Positions 1-7,682 of a DNA stretch of 45,240 bases are shown piece by piece. A program made the translations under genes and the position numbers. Position 1 is the stretch's first letter. Each line of letters begins with the position of its first letter. The notes under the pieces were generated by a model, which was not told the origin of the DNA, did not search any database, and saw only the letters and a list, made by a program, of their open reading frames with translations. Origin of the DNA: Bacillota bacterium (GTDB lineage: Bacteria > Planctomycetota > UBA8108 > UBA1146); NCBI GenBank assembly GCA_003973385.1, contig QNYK01000087.1, forward strand, positions 1-45,240, read 5' to 3'.

Positions 1-831
1 CGGGGCCACCGCCGCTGCGCTGTCGTTGCAGCGTACCGGAGTGCTGCCCACCGAGCCGAGCCAGATCTCGATGCGGTCAGTGGTATTGCCGTTGCACCAG
101 CCGGCGATGGCAACACTCAGCACGCCGTAATCGATCGATCCGCGTCGGCGAAGTTTCCAGAAGGCGGTTCTTTCGCCGGAAGGCGCCGGGATGGATATCG
201 TTGTGAGAATCTCTTCGGGGCGCTTCGACAGGAACTCGATCCCGTCATCCTGGAACAGCTCCGCCAGCGGCAGGGTTCTCTCCCCCTCGCTGGAGACGAG
301 CGTGATCTCGGCACCGAGTGCACACAGCATCGGTACCGAATCGCCGCTGGAGACCGCCCAGCAGCGGGGGCTACTGGGAGCGACCCAGCAGATCTCGCCC
401 TCCTCCTTCATGCAGTAATCGATACTGCGACGCCACTCCTCATTCTGGTTGTAGTAGGTACAGCGCGTGTCGAGGCACAGGTTGCCACCGATGGTGCCGG
501 CATTTCTGAGCACCGGACTGGAGATGCTGGCCACTGCAGTGGTCAGGCCGGGGTAACACTTCTGCACCCTCTCATCACGGGTGATGCTATCGAGAGTGGT
601 GGTCGCCCCGATGATCAGCCCGCCGTCATCGGCTTCAGTGATGCCACGCAGAGCATCGATCCCTCGCAAGGACACCACCGACTCGGCACCCTGGTGACGA
701 CGCTTCATGTTGGGATACAGATCGGTGCCCCCGGCAACCACTCTCGTGTTGGCGGGATCGGTGGCGAGCAAGGCGATCGCCTCCTCGATGGTCGAGGGCT
801 GATGAAAGGTGAACGCGGGCAGTCTCAGCAT
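1..831 (-). CDS. hcrB: 4-hydroxybenzoyl-CoA reductase-type FAD/[4Fe-4S] (beta) subunit, 3' end cut by window edge
   Basis: I translated 277 codons from the ATG at 831 to the window edge, so the C-terminus is missing. The N-terminal half has the FAD-binding pattern of the xanthine dehydrogenase medium subunit: VAGGTDLYP at about residues 32-40 and NAGTIGGNL at about 110-118. Directly after it comes an insertion with Cys124, Cys140, Cys148 and Cys157 in the context LDTRCTYYNQ...WRR...YCMK. As I recall, the Thauera 4-hydroxybenzoyl-CoA reductase beta subunit has the same Cys spacing (16, 8, 9), and there these residues bind an extra [4Fe-4S] cluster. The subunit would pass electrons from a low-potential donor through FAD to the Mo subunit. 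Its ATG overlaps the TGA of the large-subunit gene by one base, indicating translational coupling. The subfamily call is strong; the exact substrate is inferred. Confidence 0.88.
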   Translation of the reverse strand, partial: MLRLPAFTFHQPSTIEEAIALLATDPANTRVVAGGTDLYPNMKRRHQGAESVVSLRGIDALRGITEADDGGLIIGATTTLDSITRDERVQKCYPGLTTAVASISSPVLRNAGTIGGNLCLDTRCTYYNQNEEWRRSIDYCMKEEGEICWVAPSSPRCWAVSSGDSVPMLCALGAEITLVSSEGERTLPLAELFQDDGIEFLSKRPEEILTTISIPAPSGERTAFWKLRRRGSIDYGVLSVAIAGWCNGNTTDRIEIWLGSVGSTPVRCNDSAAAVAP

Positions 832-3356
832 CAGTTCTCCCCCTTCACCGCATCCTTGCGCTCGGTCATGGTTCCGGTTCCTGCCCGCACGCCGGCATCA
901 TCGACGTTGGTGGCCTTACCGTCGCCACCTTCCGCAGGAGTGGGGACCCTGAGCGGCACACCAAACTCGATCTCGGGGAAGGACTTTGGCCCGAAGCGGC
1001 CCGGCTTGCCCCTCTCTCTGGCCTCGATCGCCTGTCGAATCATGTGGGGTGCAATCGGGACCTGATCGACTCGTACCCCCACCGCATCGAAGATGGCGTT
1101 GGCGACCGCTGGCATCATCGGAAGCAACGGACCCTGCCCCACCTCCTTGGCGCCGAAGGGACCATTGGGATCAGGATCCTCGATGATGTAACTGGTCACT
1201 GGCGGCATATCGGCAAAGGTCGGCGACTTGTACTCCAGCATCGACGGATGCTTGTGCACCAGCGCACCCGATCGTTTCTTCGGCAAGCGGCGGAACACCT
1301 GCTCCTCCATCATCGCCTCGCCCAGTCCCATGTAGACCGATCCCTCGATCTGCCCCATCACCAGCGCCGGATTGATGCACTTGCCGACATCGTGCGCCAT
1401 CCAGACATGTTCGATGCGGTAGATGCCGGTCGCCGGATCCACCTCCGCTTCCACCACGGCAGCGCTGTAACTGTATGCGGGAGAAGGTCCCACTCCGGCA
1501 CCGCGGTAGCGTCCAGGAGAGCGTGGAGGGGTGTAACTTCCGGTGGTTCCGAGGGTGCCGAAACGCGATTCCGCCTCGACCACGGCTTCCTGGAAGGTCA
1601 TGCCGTGGTCCGGATTCTCGCCATGGAAGACGCGGCCCTCGGCAAACACCAGTTCCCTTGCCGGCACATCCAATTTTTCCGCAGCTCCTCTGGCGACCAG
1701 GGTTCGCGCTCGCTCGGCGGCCTGGATCGCGGCATTTCCAGCCATCAAGGTGACTCGCGACGAGTAACTGCCGAGATCGACCGGGGTCAGGTCGGTATCG
1801 GCCACGCACAGTCGAATATCGTGCAGATCGATACCGAGGATCTCCGCCGTGATGGCAGCGATCACCGAATCAGAGCCCTGGCCGATCTCCGTCTCGCCGC
1901 AGAAGAGCGCCACCCCTCCTGAACGATCGAGTTGCAACTGCACTCCCGACTGCGGCATGTGGTTCCAGTAGATGGGAAGACCTGCGCCGCTGAGGTAGGA
2001 GCCGCAAGCGAGGCCGAGTCCCCTGCCCTCTGGCAACTTTCCGTGACGCTGGTTCCAGCCACTACCGGCCACCACCGCTTCGATGCACTGGCCAAGACCC
2101 ATCGAACCGACCTTCAACCAGTTGGAAGTGACACTGTCGGCAGCGACCAGCTGTTGCAGACGCAACTGGGCAGGATCGATCGCCAGTTCGTGGGCGATCT
2201 TGTCGAGGTGGACCTCGAAGGCAAATCGTGGCTGGGGGGTTCCGTGGCCCCGCTTGGGTCCACAGGGGGGCTTGTTGGTGAAGGCGCGAATACTCTCGAA
2301 GCGATACTTCGGAAGCTCGTAGGTGACCGTTTGCAGAGCACCGGTGTAGTAGGTGCTCGCGACGCCATAACTTCCGTATGCGCCGCCATCGAGAGCGGTC
2401 TGCAGGTGCTGGGCGGTGAGAGTGCCGTCCTTCTTGACTCCGGTTCGGATCTTCATCAGCACCGGGTGTCTGCCCCGGTGACAGTAGAAGACCTCTTCTC
2501 GGGTGAGACAGATCTTGACCGGTCGCCCCAGGGTCAGGGCCATCTTTGCAGCACAGATCTCGTGATTGAAGGGATCGCTCTTGCCACCGAATGCACCGCC
2601 GTTGGGGCAGGCGATGACTCTTATCCTCGCGGCAGGCAGTCCCAGTACCTTGGCCAGTGAGCGATGCAGGTAGTGAGGTGTCTGGGTCGAGGAGTACACG
2701 GTGACCCGATCGGTTTCCTCCGTCAGAGCTACGGTTGCATGTTGTTCCAACGGCAGGTGAGTATTGCCCTCGAAGTACAGGATGTCCTCGAAGATCTGAT
2801 CCGCTTCGTCGAATCCTTCGTCGACATCCCCGAACTCCATCGACAGTTTCTTGTGAAGGTTGCCTTCATCACCGTAGTCATGGATTCGTGGCTCGGGAGT
2901 GGAGATCGCCTCCTCGATGGTGGCGATCGTCTCGAGTGGTTCGTACTCGACTTCCACGGCGAGCGCGGCCTCGTGTGCCTGGTCCTCGGTGAGTGCTGCC
3001 ACCGCCAACACCGGATCCCCGACGAAACGGACCTTGTCGATGCAGAGAGCGTGCTCGTCCTGACTCACCGGCAGGATTCCAAAGGGATCCGGCATCGATT
3101 CACCGGTCAGGAAACCGACCACACCGCGTATCTCACTCGCCTTCTTGGTATCGATGCCGACGATCTTTGCGTGCGGCACCGTGGAGCGCACCAGTTTCAT
3201 GTGGACCATGCGAGGAAATGACAGATCATCGGCAAAGCGCGTCTGGCCAGTCACCTTGGCGCGACCGTCGACTCGTCGAAACGGTGTCCCGATCAGCCGC
3301 AGCTGGTCGCTGGTGACAGGCCCCTCTTGCTCCTCGGGATGCTCGGCGTTACCCAT
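831..3356 (-). CDS. hcrA: 4-hydroxybenzoyl-CoA reductase-type molybdopterin (alpha) subunit
   Basis: This is the large Mo-binding subunit of a xanthine dehydrogenase-family enzyme, proposed to reductively remove the para-hydroxyl of 4-hydroxybenzoyl-CoA. Cofactor-loop motifs visible (numbered from the chosen start) are GGAFGGKS near 253-260, PCGPKRGHGTPQPRF near 364-378, GETEIGQGSD and GSYSSRVT. The segment that normally carries the catalytic Glu reads GAKEVGQGP, with Gln741 at that place. The open frame extends 14 codons upstream to 3398. I prefer the ATG at 3356, because it overlaps the preceding small-subunit gene by only 8 bases and has a purine-rich stretch upstream. The protein is then 841 residues with a C-terminal tail beyond the catalytic loop. 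The gene order small, large, FAD subunit and the overlaps indicate one polycistronic unit. Confidence 0.88.
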   Translation of the reverse strand: MGNAEHPEEQEGPVTSDQLRLIGTPFRRVDGRAKVTGQTRFADDLSFPRMVHMKLVRSTVPHAKIVGIDTKKASEIRGVVGFLTGESMPDPFGILPVSQDEHALCIDKVRFVGDPVLAVAALTEDQAHEAALAVEVEYEPLETIATIEEAISTPEPRIHDYGDEGNLHKKLSMEFGDVDEGFDEADQIFEDILYFEGNTHLPLEQHATVALTEETDRVTVYSSTQTPHYLHRSLAKVLGLPAARIRVIACPNGGAFGGKSDPFNHEICAAKMALTLGRPVKICLTREEVFYCHRGRHPVLMKIRTGVKKDGTLTAQHLQTALDGGAYGSYGVASTYYTGALQTVTYELPKYRFESIRAFTNKPPCGPKRGHGTPQPRFAFEVHLDKIAHELAIDPAQLRLQQLVAADSVTSNWLKVGSMGLGQCIEAVVAGSGWNQRHGKLPEGRGLGLACGSYLSGAGLPIYWNHMPQSGVQLQLDRSGGVALFCGETEIGQGSDSVIAAITAEILGIDLHDIRLCVADTDLTPVDLGSYSSRVTLMAGNAAIQAAERARTLVARGAAEKLDVPARELVFAEGRVFHGENPDHGMTFQEAVVEAESRFGTLGTTGSYTPPRSPGRYRGAGVGPSPAYSYSAAVVEAEVDPATGIYRIEHVWMAHDVGKCINPALVMGQIEGSVYMGLGEAMMEEQVFRRLPKKRSGALVHKHPSMLEYKSPTFADMPPVTSYIIEDPDPNGPFGAKEVGQGPLLPMMPAVANAIFDAVGVRVDQVPIAPHMIRQAIEARERGKPGRFGPKSFPEIEFGVPLRVPTPAEGGDGKATNVDDAGVRAGTGTMTERKDAVKGEN

Positions 3357-3900
3357 CGGAGGCCTTTTCCACCTCGACAGGATCACCGTAGATGGCACTC
3401 TCGGGTGGGCGATATTTCTCGTCGCCTCTCATCCGTGCTGCAGCCCACTCGATCGCCTCGAGGATCTTGTGGTATCCAGTGCACCGGCACAGATTTCCTG
3501 ACAGGGCAGAAACGATCTGATCACGAGTCGGAGACGGATTCTCTGCCAGTAACGCCTGAGCGGCCAGCAGTATCCCCGGTGTGCAGTATCCACACTGAGC
3601 GGCTCCGAGGTCGGCGAAACAATCCTGTAACGGGTGCAACTCGTTGCCCTGCATCATCCCCTCGACCGTCTCGATCTGCCGCCCCTCGCATTCTGCCGCC
3701 AGTTCCAGGCAACTGAGAATCGGCTTGCCATCGATCAGCACGGTACAGGTGCCGCACTCTCCCAGTTCACAGCCATGTTTGGTTCCGGTCAGCCCCAGTT
3801 CCTCACGCAATACCTCCAGCAGACTGTGGTGGACCGAGAATGACACGTGATGATCTTCACCGTTGACCTGAAAGGCCCGGGTGGTTCGTTCCTCAGACAT
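3349..3900 (-). CDS. hcrC: 4-hydroxybenzoyl-CoA reductase-type [2Fe-2S] (gamma) subunit
   Basis: The 183-residue protein has the two-domain layout of molybdenum hydroxylase small subunits. A plant-type [2Fe-2S] ferredoxin domain uses Cys44, Cys49, Cys52 and Cys64 (CELGECGTC, then LSC). A helical second [2Fe-2S] domain uses Cys103, Cys106, Cys138 and Cys140 (QCGYC and LCRC). It relays electrons between the FAD/4Fe-4S subunit and the Mo site. The gene begins 17 bases after panD and overlaps the large-subunit gene at its 3' end. The C-terminal 30 or so residues, rich in Pro and Glu, extend past the second cluster domain. The family is certain; the specific 4-hydroxybenzoyl-CoA assignment rests on the Cys insertion in the FAD subunit and on the neighbouring box genes. 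Confidence 0.88.
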   Translation of the reverse strand: MSEERTTRAFQVNGEDHHVSFSVHHSLLEVLREELGLTGTKHGCELGECGTCTVLIDGKPILSCLELAAECEGRQIETVEGMMQGNELHPLQDCFADLGAAQCGYCTPGILLAAQALLAENPSPTRDQIVSALSGNLCRCTGYHKILEAIEWAAARMRGDEKYRPPESAIYGDPVEVEKASDG

Positions 3901-3917
3901 ATCCCCCCGCTCGACGG

Positions 3918-4331
3918 TTACTGCTCGAAGGTGGGCACCCCGGAGTCTGCGGGGTTCGAAGGTCCTGGGATCTCCTGCCAGGTGCCGGTGATTCGGTTAC
4001 TGGAATCGACCCGGACCACCTTCGGTTCGTGCTCGGAGATCCTCGATTCTTCCAGTTCGACCCAGCTGGCGATGATCACGAGATCTCCGGGAGAGTTCTG
4101 ATGCGCCGCCGCACCATTGATACAGACCGTTCCCGATGCAGCGGGCCCGGGCAGGGCGTAGGTGACGATGCGGCTACCACGGGTGACATTCCAGATGTGA
4201 ACCTGTTGCCCCGGCAAGATGTCGGCAGCCTCGAGGAGATCGGTGTCGATCGTCACGCTGCCCTCGTAATCGAGGTCAGCACTCGTGACGGTCGCTCTGT
4301 GTATCTTTGAGTGCAGCATCGTCCGCCGCAT
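3918..4331 (-). CDS. panD: Aspartate 1-decarboxylase
   Basis: This pyruvoyl enzyme converts L-aspartate to beta-alanine for pantothenate and coenzyme A synthesis. The N-terminus [12 protein letters not shown] aligns with the E. coli start, so the full-length ATG is kept. The self-processing site is Gly24-Ser25 within DYEGSVTID; cleavage there leaves a pyruvoyl group on Ser25. The downstream IWNVTRGSR and [19 protein letters not shown] segments are also typical. The length (137 residues) is slightly above the usual 115-130. It is the first gene of a probable panD-hcrC-hcrA-hcrB transcript, 17 bases ahead of hcrC, which is an unusual partner. Supplying beta-alanine to support CoA demand during growth on aromatic CoA thioesters is one explanation (inference). 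Confidence 0.93.
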   Translation of the reverse strand: MRRTMLHSKIHRATVTSADLDYEGSVTIDTDLLEAADILPGQQVHIWNVTRGSRIVTYALPGPAASGTVCINGAAAHQNSPGDLVIIASWVELEESRISEHEPKVVRVDSSNRITGTWQEIPGPSNPADSGVPTFEQ

Positions 4332-4573
4332 GACCGGGCACCGACCTTCCTGTCCTGGAGTAGGGATCCTCCCATGAACCGGAGATCATATCCGATCGAA
4401 TCGCTGTGGGACCAGTGAATCGTCCCGATCCAGCGCCCGGAGCAGCTTCCTGGGTTCCGGATCGGTTGCCCCATCCGCCTCGATACTGCAGGATGATCGG
4501 GATGCCGGGCCGTTGAACGCACCCATGCCAGATTCTTGCATCTCGGTGCACTACCCGTCGAAGGGAGCAACTG
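4332..4573. promoter_or_regulatory. Divergent promoter region between panD-hcr and boxC-boxB
   Basis: These 242 bases separate the start codons of panD (minus) and boxC (plus), so promoters for both directions must lie here or further upstream. I find no convincing sigma-70 pair by eye. The only specific element I can name is the TGCA-N6-TGCA site at 4537-4550. There is no open reading frame worth keeping. Confidence 0.5.
4537..4550 (+). promoter_or_regulatory. Candidate BoxR/BzdR-type operator, TGCA-N6-TGCA
   Basis: TGCA at 4537-4540 and TGCA at 4547-4550 are separated by exactly six bases. The site ends 23 bases before the boxC ATG. BzdR and BoxR, repressors of benzoyl-CoA catabolic operons in Azoarcus, are reported to recognise direct TGCA repeats with this spacing, and benzoyl-CoA releases them. 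The location fits a repressor that blocks the boxC promoter or leader. No boxR gene lies in the window, so the regulator itself is not seen. Confidence 0.4.
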
Positions 4574-6208
4574 ATGGAACCGATCTCCTTCCAGGTAGAT
4601 TCCTCTCGATATCGTCACTGGGAAGTGAACAAGGACGGCCAGCGGATGCGGATCCACATGAGTGTGGACCCCGCTTTCCCGCTTCGGGAAGGCTACGACC
4701 TGAAGTTGAATTCCTATGATCTGGGAGTGGATATAGAACTGGCCGACATCGTCAGACGACTCAGATTCGAACACCCGGAAATCACCTCCCTTGTGATCAG
4801 CAGCAGCCATGAGCAGGTTTTCTGCTCCGGTGCAAACATCCACATGCTCGGGATCTCCAGCCATTCCTGGAAGGTGAACTTCTGCAAATTCACCAATGAG
4901 ACTCGATGCGAGCTGGAGGATTGGGCTGCCCAGGCAGATGTCCGATCCATCTGTGCGGTGACCGGTCCCTGCGCAGGAGGAGGATACGAACTGGCGCTCG
5001 CCTGCGACGAGATCTGGCTGATCGATGATGGCAACAGCGCTGTCAGTCTGCCCGAGACACCGCTACTGGGCGTACTTCCTGGCACCGGAGGACTGACCCG
5101 TCTCGTCGACAAGCGCAAGGTTCGTCGTGACCGTGCGGATGTCTTTTGCACCCTGGCGGAGGGATTCAAGGGCAAACGAGCTCTGGAATGGGGCCTCGTC
5201 GATACCGTGGCTCCTCGATCTCGCTTCGATGACCAGTTGAAACAGCACCTCGACCAGATCGAAGCCGATCGGCCCGGTCGTCTCGAGCGCAAGGGCATCT
5301 CGCTCGGCCCCATCGAAGTCTCCGAGGTCGATGGAGTCCGCAGTAGTTCGACCCTGTCGGTAGCCTACAAAGCGGAGCAACGCACCGCAGAGATCACCAT
5401 CGATGTACCACCAGTAGCCGATGCCCCGACGACTCTGGAGCAGATTCATGAGGCAGGGGATTGCTTCTGGCCACTGCGTTTCACTCGTGAACTGGAAGAC
5501 GCCCTTCTCGATCTACGAGTCAATCGCAACGGGATCGGGTTGGCACTGATCAAGACCACTGGAAATCTTGATGACATCCAGGGCTGGGACCAGGTCCTCG
5601 TCGAAAATAAAGGGGACTGGTTTGTCGATCAGATCCTGCACCTGATGAGCCACGTGATTCAGCGGCTCGAGCGCACCTCTTGCAGTTTCTTCGCACTCAT
5701 CGAACAGGGCTCCTGCTTTGGCGGATCGATGCTGGAAATCGCCCTTGCTTGCGACCGGATCTACATCCTCGACGAGCAGGGTGTCGAGGTTCAACGATCG
5801 AAGATGAACGAGGGATTGCTGCCGATGACCACTGATATCACTCGTTGTCAGTGCCGTCTGCTCGGGGAACCAAACCTGCTGGAACAGACGATGGGAAACT
5901 ACAACCGTCTGGATGCCAGCAGTGCCGAGAAGTTTGGCCTTGTTACCGAAGCCCTGGATGAGTTTGATTACGAGGACATGGTGCCAGTAGCCATCGAGGA
6001 GCGAGTGAGCCTCTCTCCGGATTCATTGACCGGAATGGAAGCAAACCTCCGTTTCGCCGGGCCCGAAAACCTGAAGAGCAAGGTATTCGGGCGTCTCAGT
6101 GCCTGGCAGAACTGGATTTTCATCCGACCCAACGCCACTGGACCGAATGGAGCCTTGACTCTGTACGGACGACCGGAACGACCAGACTTCGCGTGGGATC
6201 GGGTTTGA
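4574..6208 (+). CDS. boxC: Benzoyl-CoA-dihydrodiol lyase (2,3-epoxybenzoyl-CoA ring-cleaving)
   Basis: BoxC opens the ring of 2,3-epoxybenzoyl-CoA hydrolytically, giving 3,4-dehydroadipyl-CoA semialdehyde and formate. The 544-residue length fits the family. Two crotonase-like halves can be seen. The first has VFCSGANIHMLG near residues 81-92 and GPCAGGGYELALACDEI near 135-151; the second has EQGSCFGGSMLEIALACDRI in the C-terminal half. Together these give the CoA-binding and oxyanion-hole framework. AAGGGAG at 4561-4567, six bases before the ATG, is a good ribosome binding site. boxB follows after 21 bases, so the two are co-transcribed. The reductase boxA and a benzoate-CoA ligase are not in the window. 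Confidence 0.93.
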   Translation: MEPISFQVDSSRYRHWEVNKDGQRMRIHMSVDPAFPLREGYDLKLNSYDLGVDIELADIVRRLRFEHPEITSLVISSSHEQVFCSGANIHMLGISSHSWKVNFCKFTNETRCELEDWAAQADVRSICAVTGPCAGGGYELALACDEIWLIDDGNSAVSLPETPLLGVLPGTGGLTRLVDKRKVRRDRADVFCTLAEGFKGKRALEWGLVDTVAPRSRFDDQLKQHLDQIEADRPGRLERKGISLGPIEVSEVDGVRSSSTLSVAYKAEQRTAEITIDVPPVADAPTTLEQIHEAGDCFWPLRFTRELEDALLDLRVNRNGIGLALIKTTGNLDDIQGWDQVLVENKGDWFVDQILHLMSHVIQRLERTSCSFFALIEQGSCFGGSMLEIALACDRIYILDEQGVEVQRSKMNEGLLPMTTDITRCQCRLLGEPNLLEQTMGNYNRLDASSAEKFGLVTEALDEFDYEDMVPVAIEERVSLSPDSLTGMEANLRFAGPENLKSKVFGRLSAWQNWIFIRPNATGPNGALTLYGRPERPDFAWDRV

Positions 6209-6229
6209 GAGCGGGGAAAGGAGAACTCG

Positions 6230-7642
6230 ATGGGTAACGTTGATCAGAACGGAAAAATTCCCAACAACGTCGATCTCGCCGGAGACAAGCGACTCCAGAG
6301 AGCTCTTGAGCACTGGCTGCCCCTCTACATGGAGTGGTGGAATGACATGGGGCCTGCGGGGTTCCAGACCAACGACATCTACCTGCGAACCGCTGTCTCG
6401 GTCGAAGCGGGCGGCTGGGCCAACTTCGACTACGTCAAGATGCCCGAGTATCGCTGGGGCATCTTCATGACTCCTACCGAATCGGAAAACAGCATCGGAT
6501 TCGGTGATCATCTCGGGAAACCTGTTTGGCAAGAAATCCCTGGCGAGTACCGGGGAAATTTACGCCGCATCATCGTCACTCAGGCGGATACAGAGCCCGC
6601 GTCGGTCGAGCAACAACGGTTTCTCGGCACCATCGCTCCCTCGCTGTATGACATGCGGAATCTCTTCCAGGTCAATGTGGAGGAGGGCAGACACCTGTGG
6701 GCGATGGTCTACCTGTTGTTTCGTTTCTTCGGCAAAGATGGTCGTGACGAGGCAGAGGAACTTCTCTGCAGACGCAGCGGGGATGAGGACAAACCTAGAA
6801 TCCTCAATGCCTTCAACGAGGCCTGTGACCACTGGCTCTCATTCTTCTGCTTCACCCACTTCACCGACCGCGATGGCAAGTTCCAGCTCGCCTCGCTGGC
6901 TGAAAGTGGCTTCGAGCCGCTCGCAAGGACCTGCAAATTCATGCTCACCGAGGAGGCCCATCACCTGTTCGTGGGAGAATCTGGCCTCGATCGAATCATC
7001 AAGCGCAGTGCAGAGTTGACCCGGGAGACTGACGGAGACCCGATCAGCGCAGGCGGGATCTCCCTCGAGATGATCCAGAGGTCGATCAACTACTGGTTCA
7101 CCTTCAGTCTCGACCTGTTTGGAGGCGAGATCTCCTCCAACGCCGCCAACTTCTTCGGCGAGGGCTTGAAGGGCCGATTCAAGGAACACTCTCGCTACGA
7201 GGACCATGTCATGAAAGATGGTATCAAGATCATTCCCCAGGTCGTCGATGGCTCCGTGGTCGAAGAGGAGGTCCCCTACCGCAACGCCATCAACGAGGTT
7301 CTCCGCGACGAATACATCGATGACTGTCAACGCGCTCTCAGGAAGTGGAACAGGACCCTCGAAAAGGCGGGGCTAGAGACGAGGCTCACCCTGCCGAGTC
7401 GACGCTTTCACCGTCATCAGGGACTCTACTCCGATCACAGTTTCGACCCCGAAGGCAACGTCATCACCAAGGACCGCTACGAGGCGAATTCAGGCCGCTG
7501 GCTACTCAACAGCGATGACAATGACTACCTCGTCTCCATCATGAACCAGGTGATTGAACCGGGGAAGATGGCCAACTGGATCTCTGCGCCTGCTCGCGGG
7601 ATCAACGGTCAACCGCTCGAGTTCGAATATGTGCGTCTCTGA
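6230..7642 (+). CDS. boxB: Benzoyl-CoA 2,3-epoxidase, diiron oxygenase subunit
   Basis: BoxB uses O2 and electrons from the BoxA reductase to make 2,3-epoxybenzoyl-CoA. The 470-residue protein keeps a plausible diiron set: Glu122 (DTEP), Glu152 and His155 (VEEGRH), Asp213 (FTDRD), and Glu242 and His245 (TEEAHH). Each lies two residues after the positions I recall for the Azoarcus enzyme, a consistent offset. AAAGGAGAA lies directly upstream of the ATG. The gene is 21 bases after boxC and meets nagZ tail to tail 40 bases later. Oxygen dependence makes its pairing with a 4-hydroxybenzoyl-CoA reductase locus noteworthy. Confidence 0.94.
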   Translation: MGNVDQNGKIPNNVDLAGDKRLQRALEHWLPLYMEWWNDMGPAGFQTNDIYLRTAVSVEAGGWANFDYVKMPEYRWGIFMTPTESENSIGFGDHLGKPVWQEIPGEYRGNLRRIIVTQADTEPASVEQQRFLGTIAPSLYDMRNLFQVNVEEGRHLWAMVYLLFRFFGKDGRDEAEELLCRRSGDEDKPRILNAFNEACDHWLSFFCFTHFTDRDGKFQLASLAESGFEPLARTCKFMLTEEAHHLFVGESGLDRIIKRSAELTRETDGDPISAGGISLEMIQRSINYWFTFSLDLFGGEISSNAANFFGEGLKGRFKEHSRYEDHVMKDGIKIIPQVVDGSVVEEEVPYRNAINEVLRDEYIDDCQRALRKWNRTLEKAGLETRLTLPSRRFHRHQGLYSDHSFDPEGNVITKDRYEANSGRWLLNSDDNDYLVSIMNQVIEPGKMANWISAPARGINGQPLEFEYVRL

Positions 7643-7682
7643 TCGCGAGGCTCCTCGGTGGCAAGCGTCCAGCGGCTGACGG

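Noticed and set aside
1044..1922. 292-codon plus-strand frame opposite the Mo subunit gene
   Set aside because: It is antisense to a gene with clear family motifs and shows no recognisable domain; His/Arg-rich composition is typical of a shadow frame.
7643..7658. 15-base match TCGCGAGGCTCCTCG shared with about 29924
   Set aside because: A single short GC-rich match without flanking similarity can be chance.
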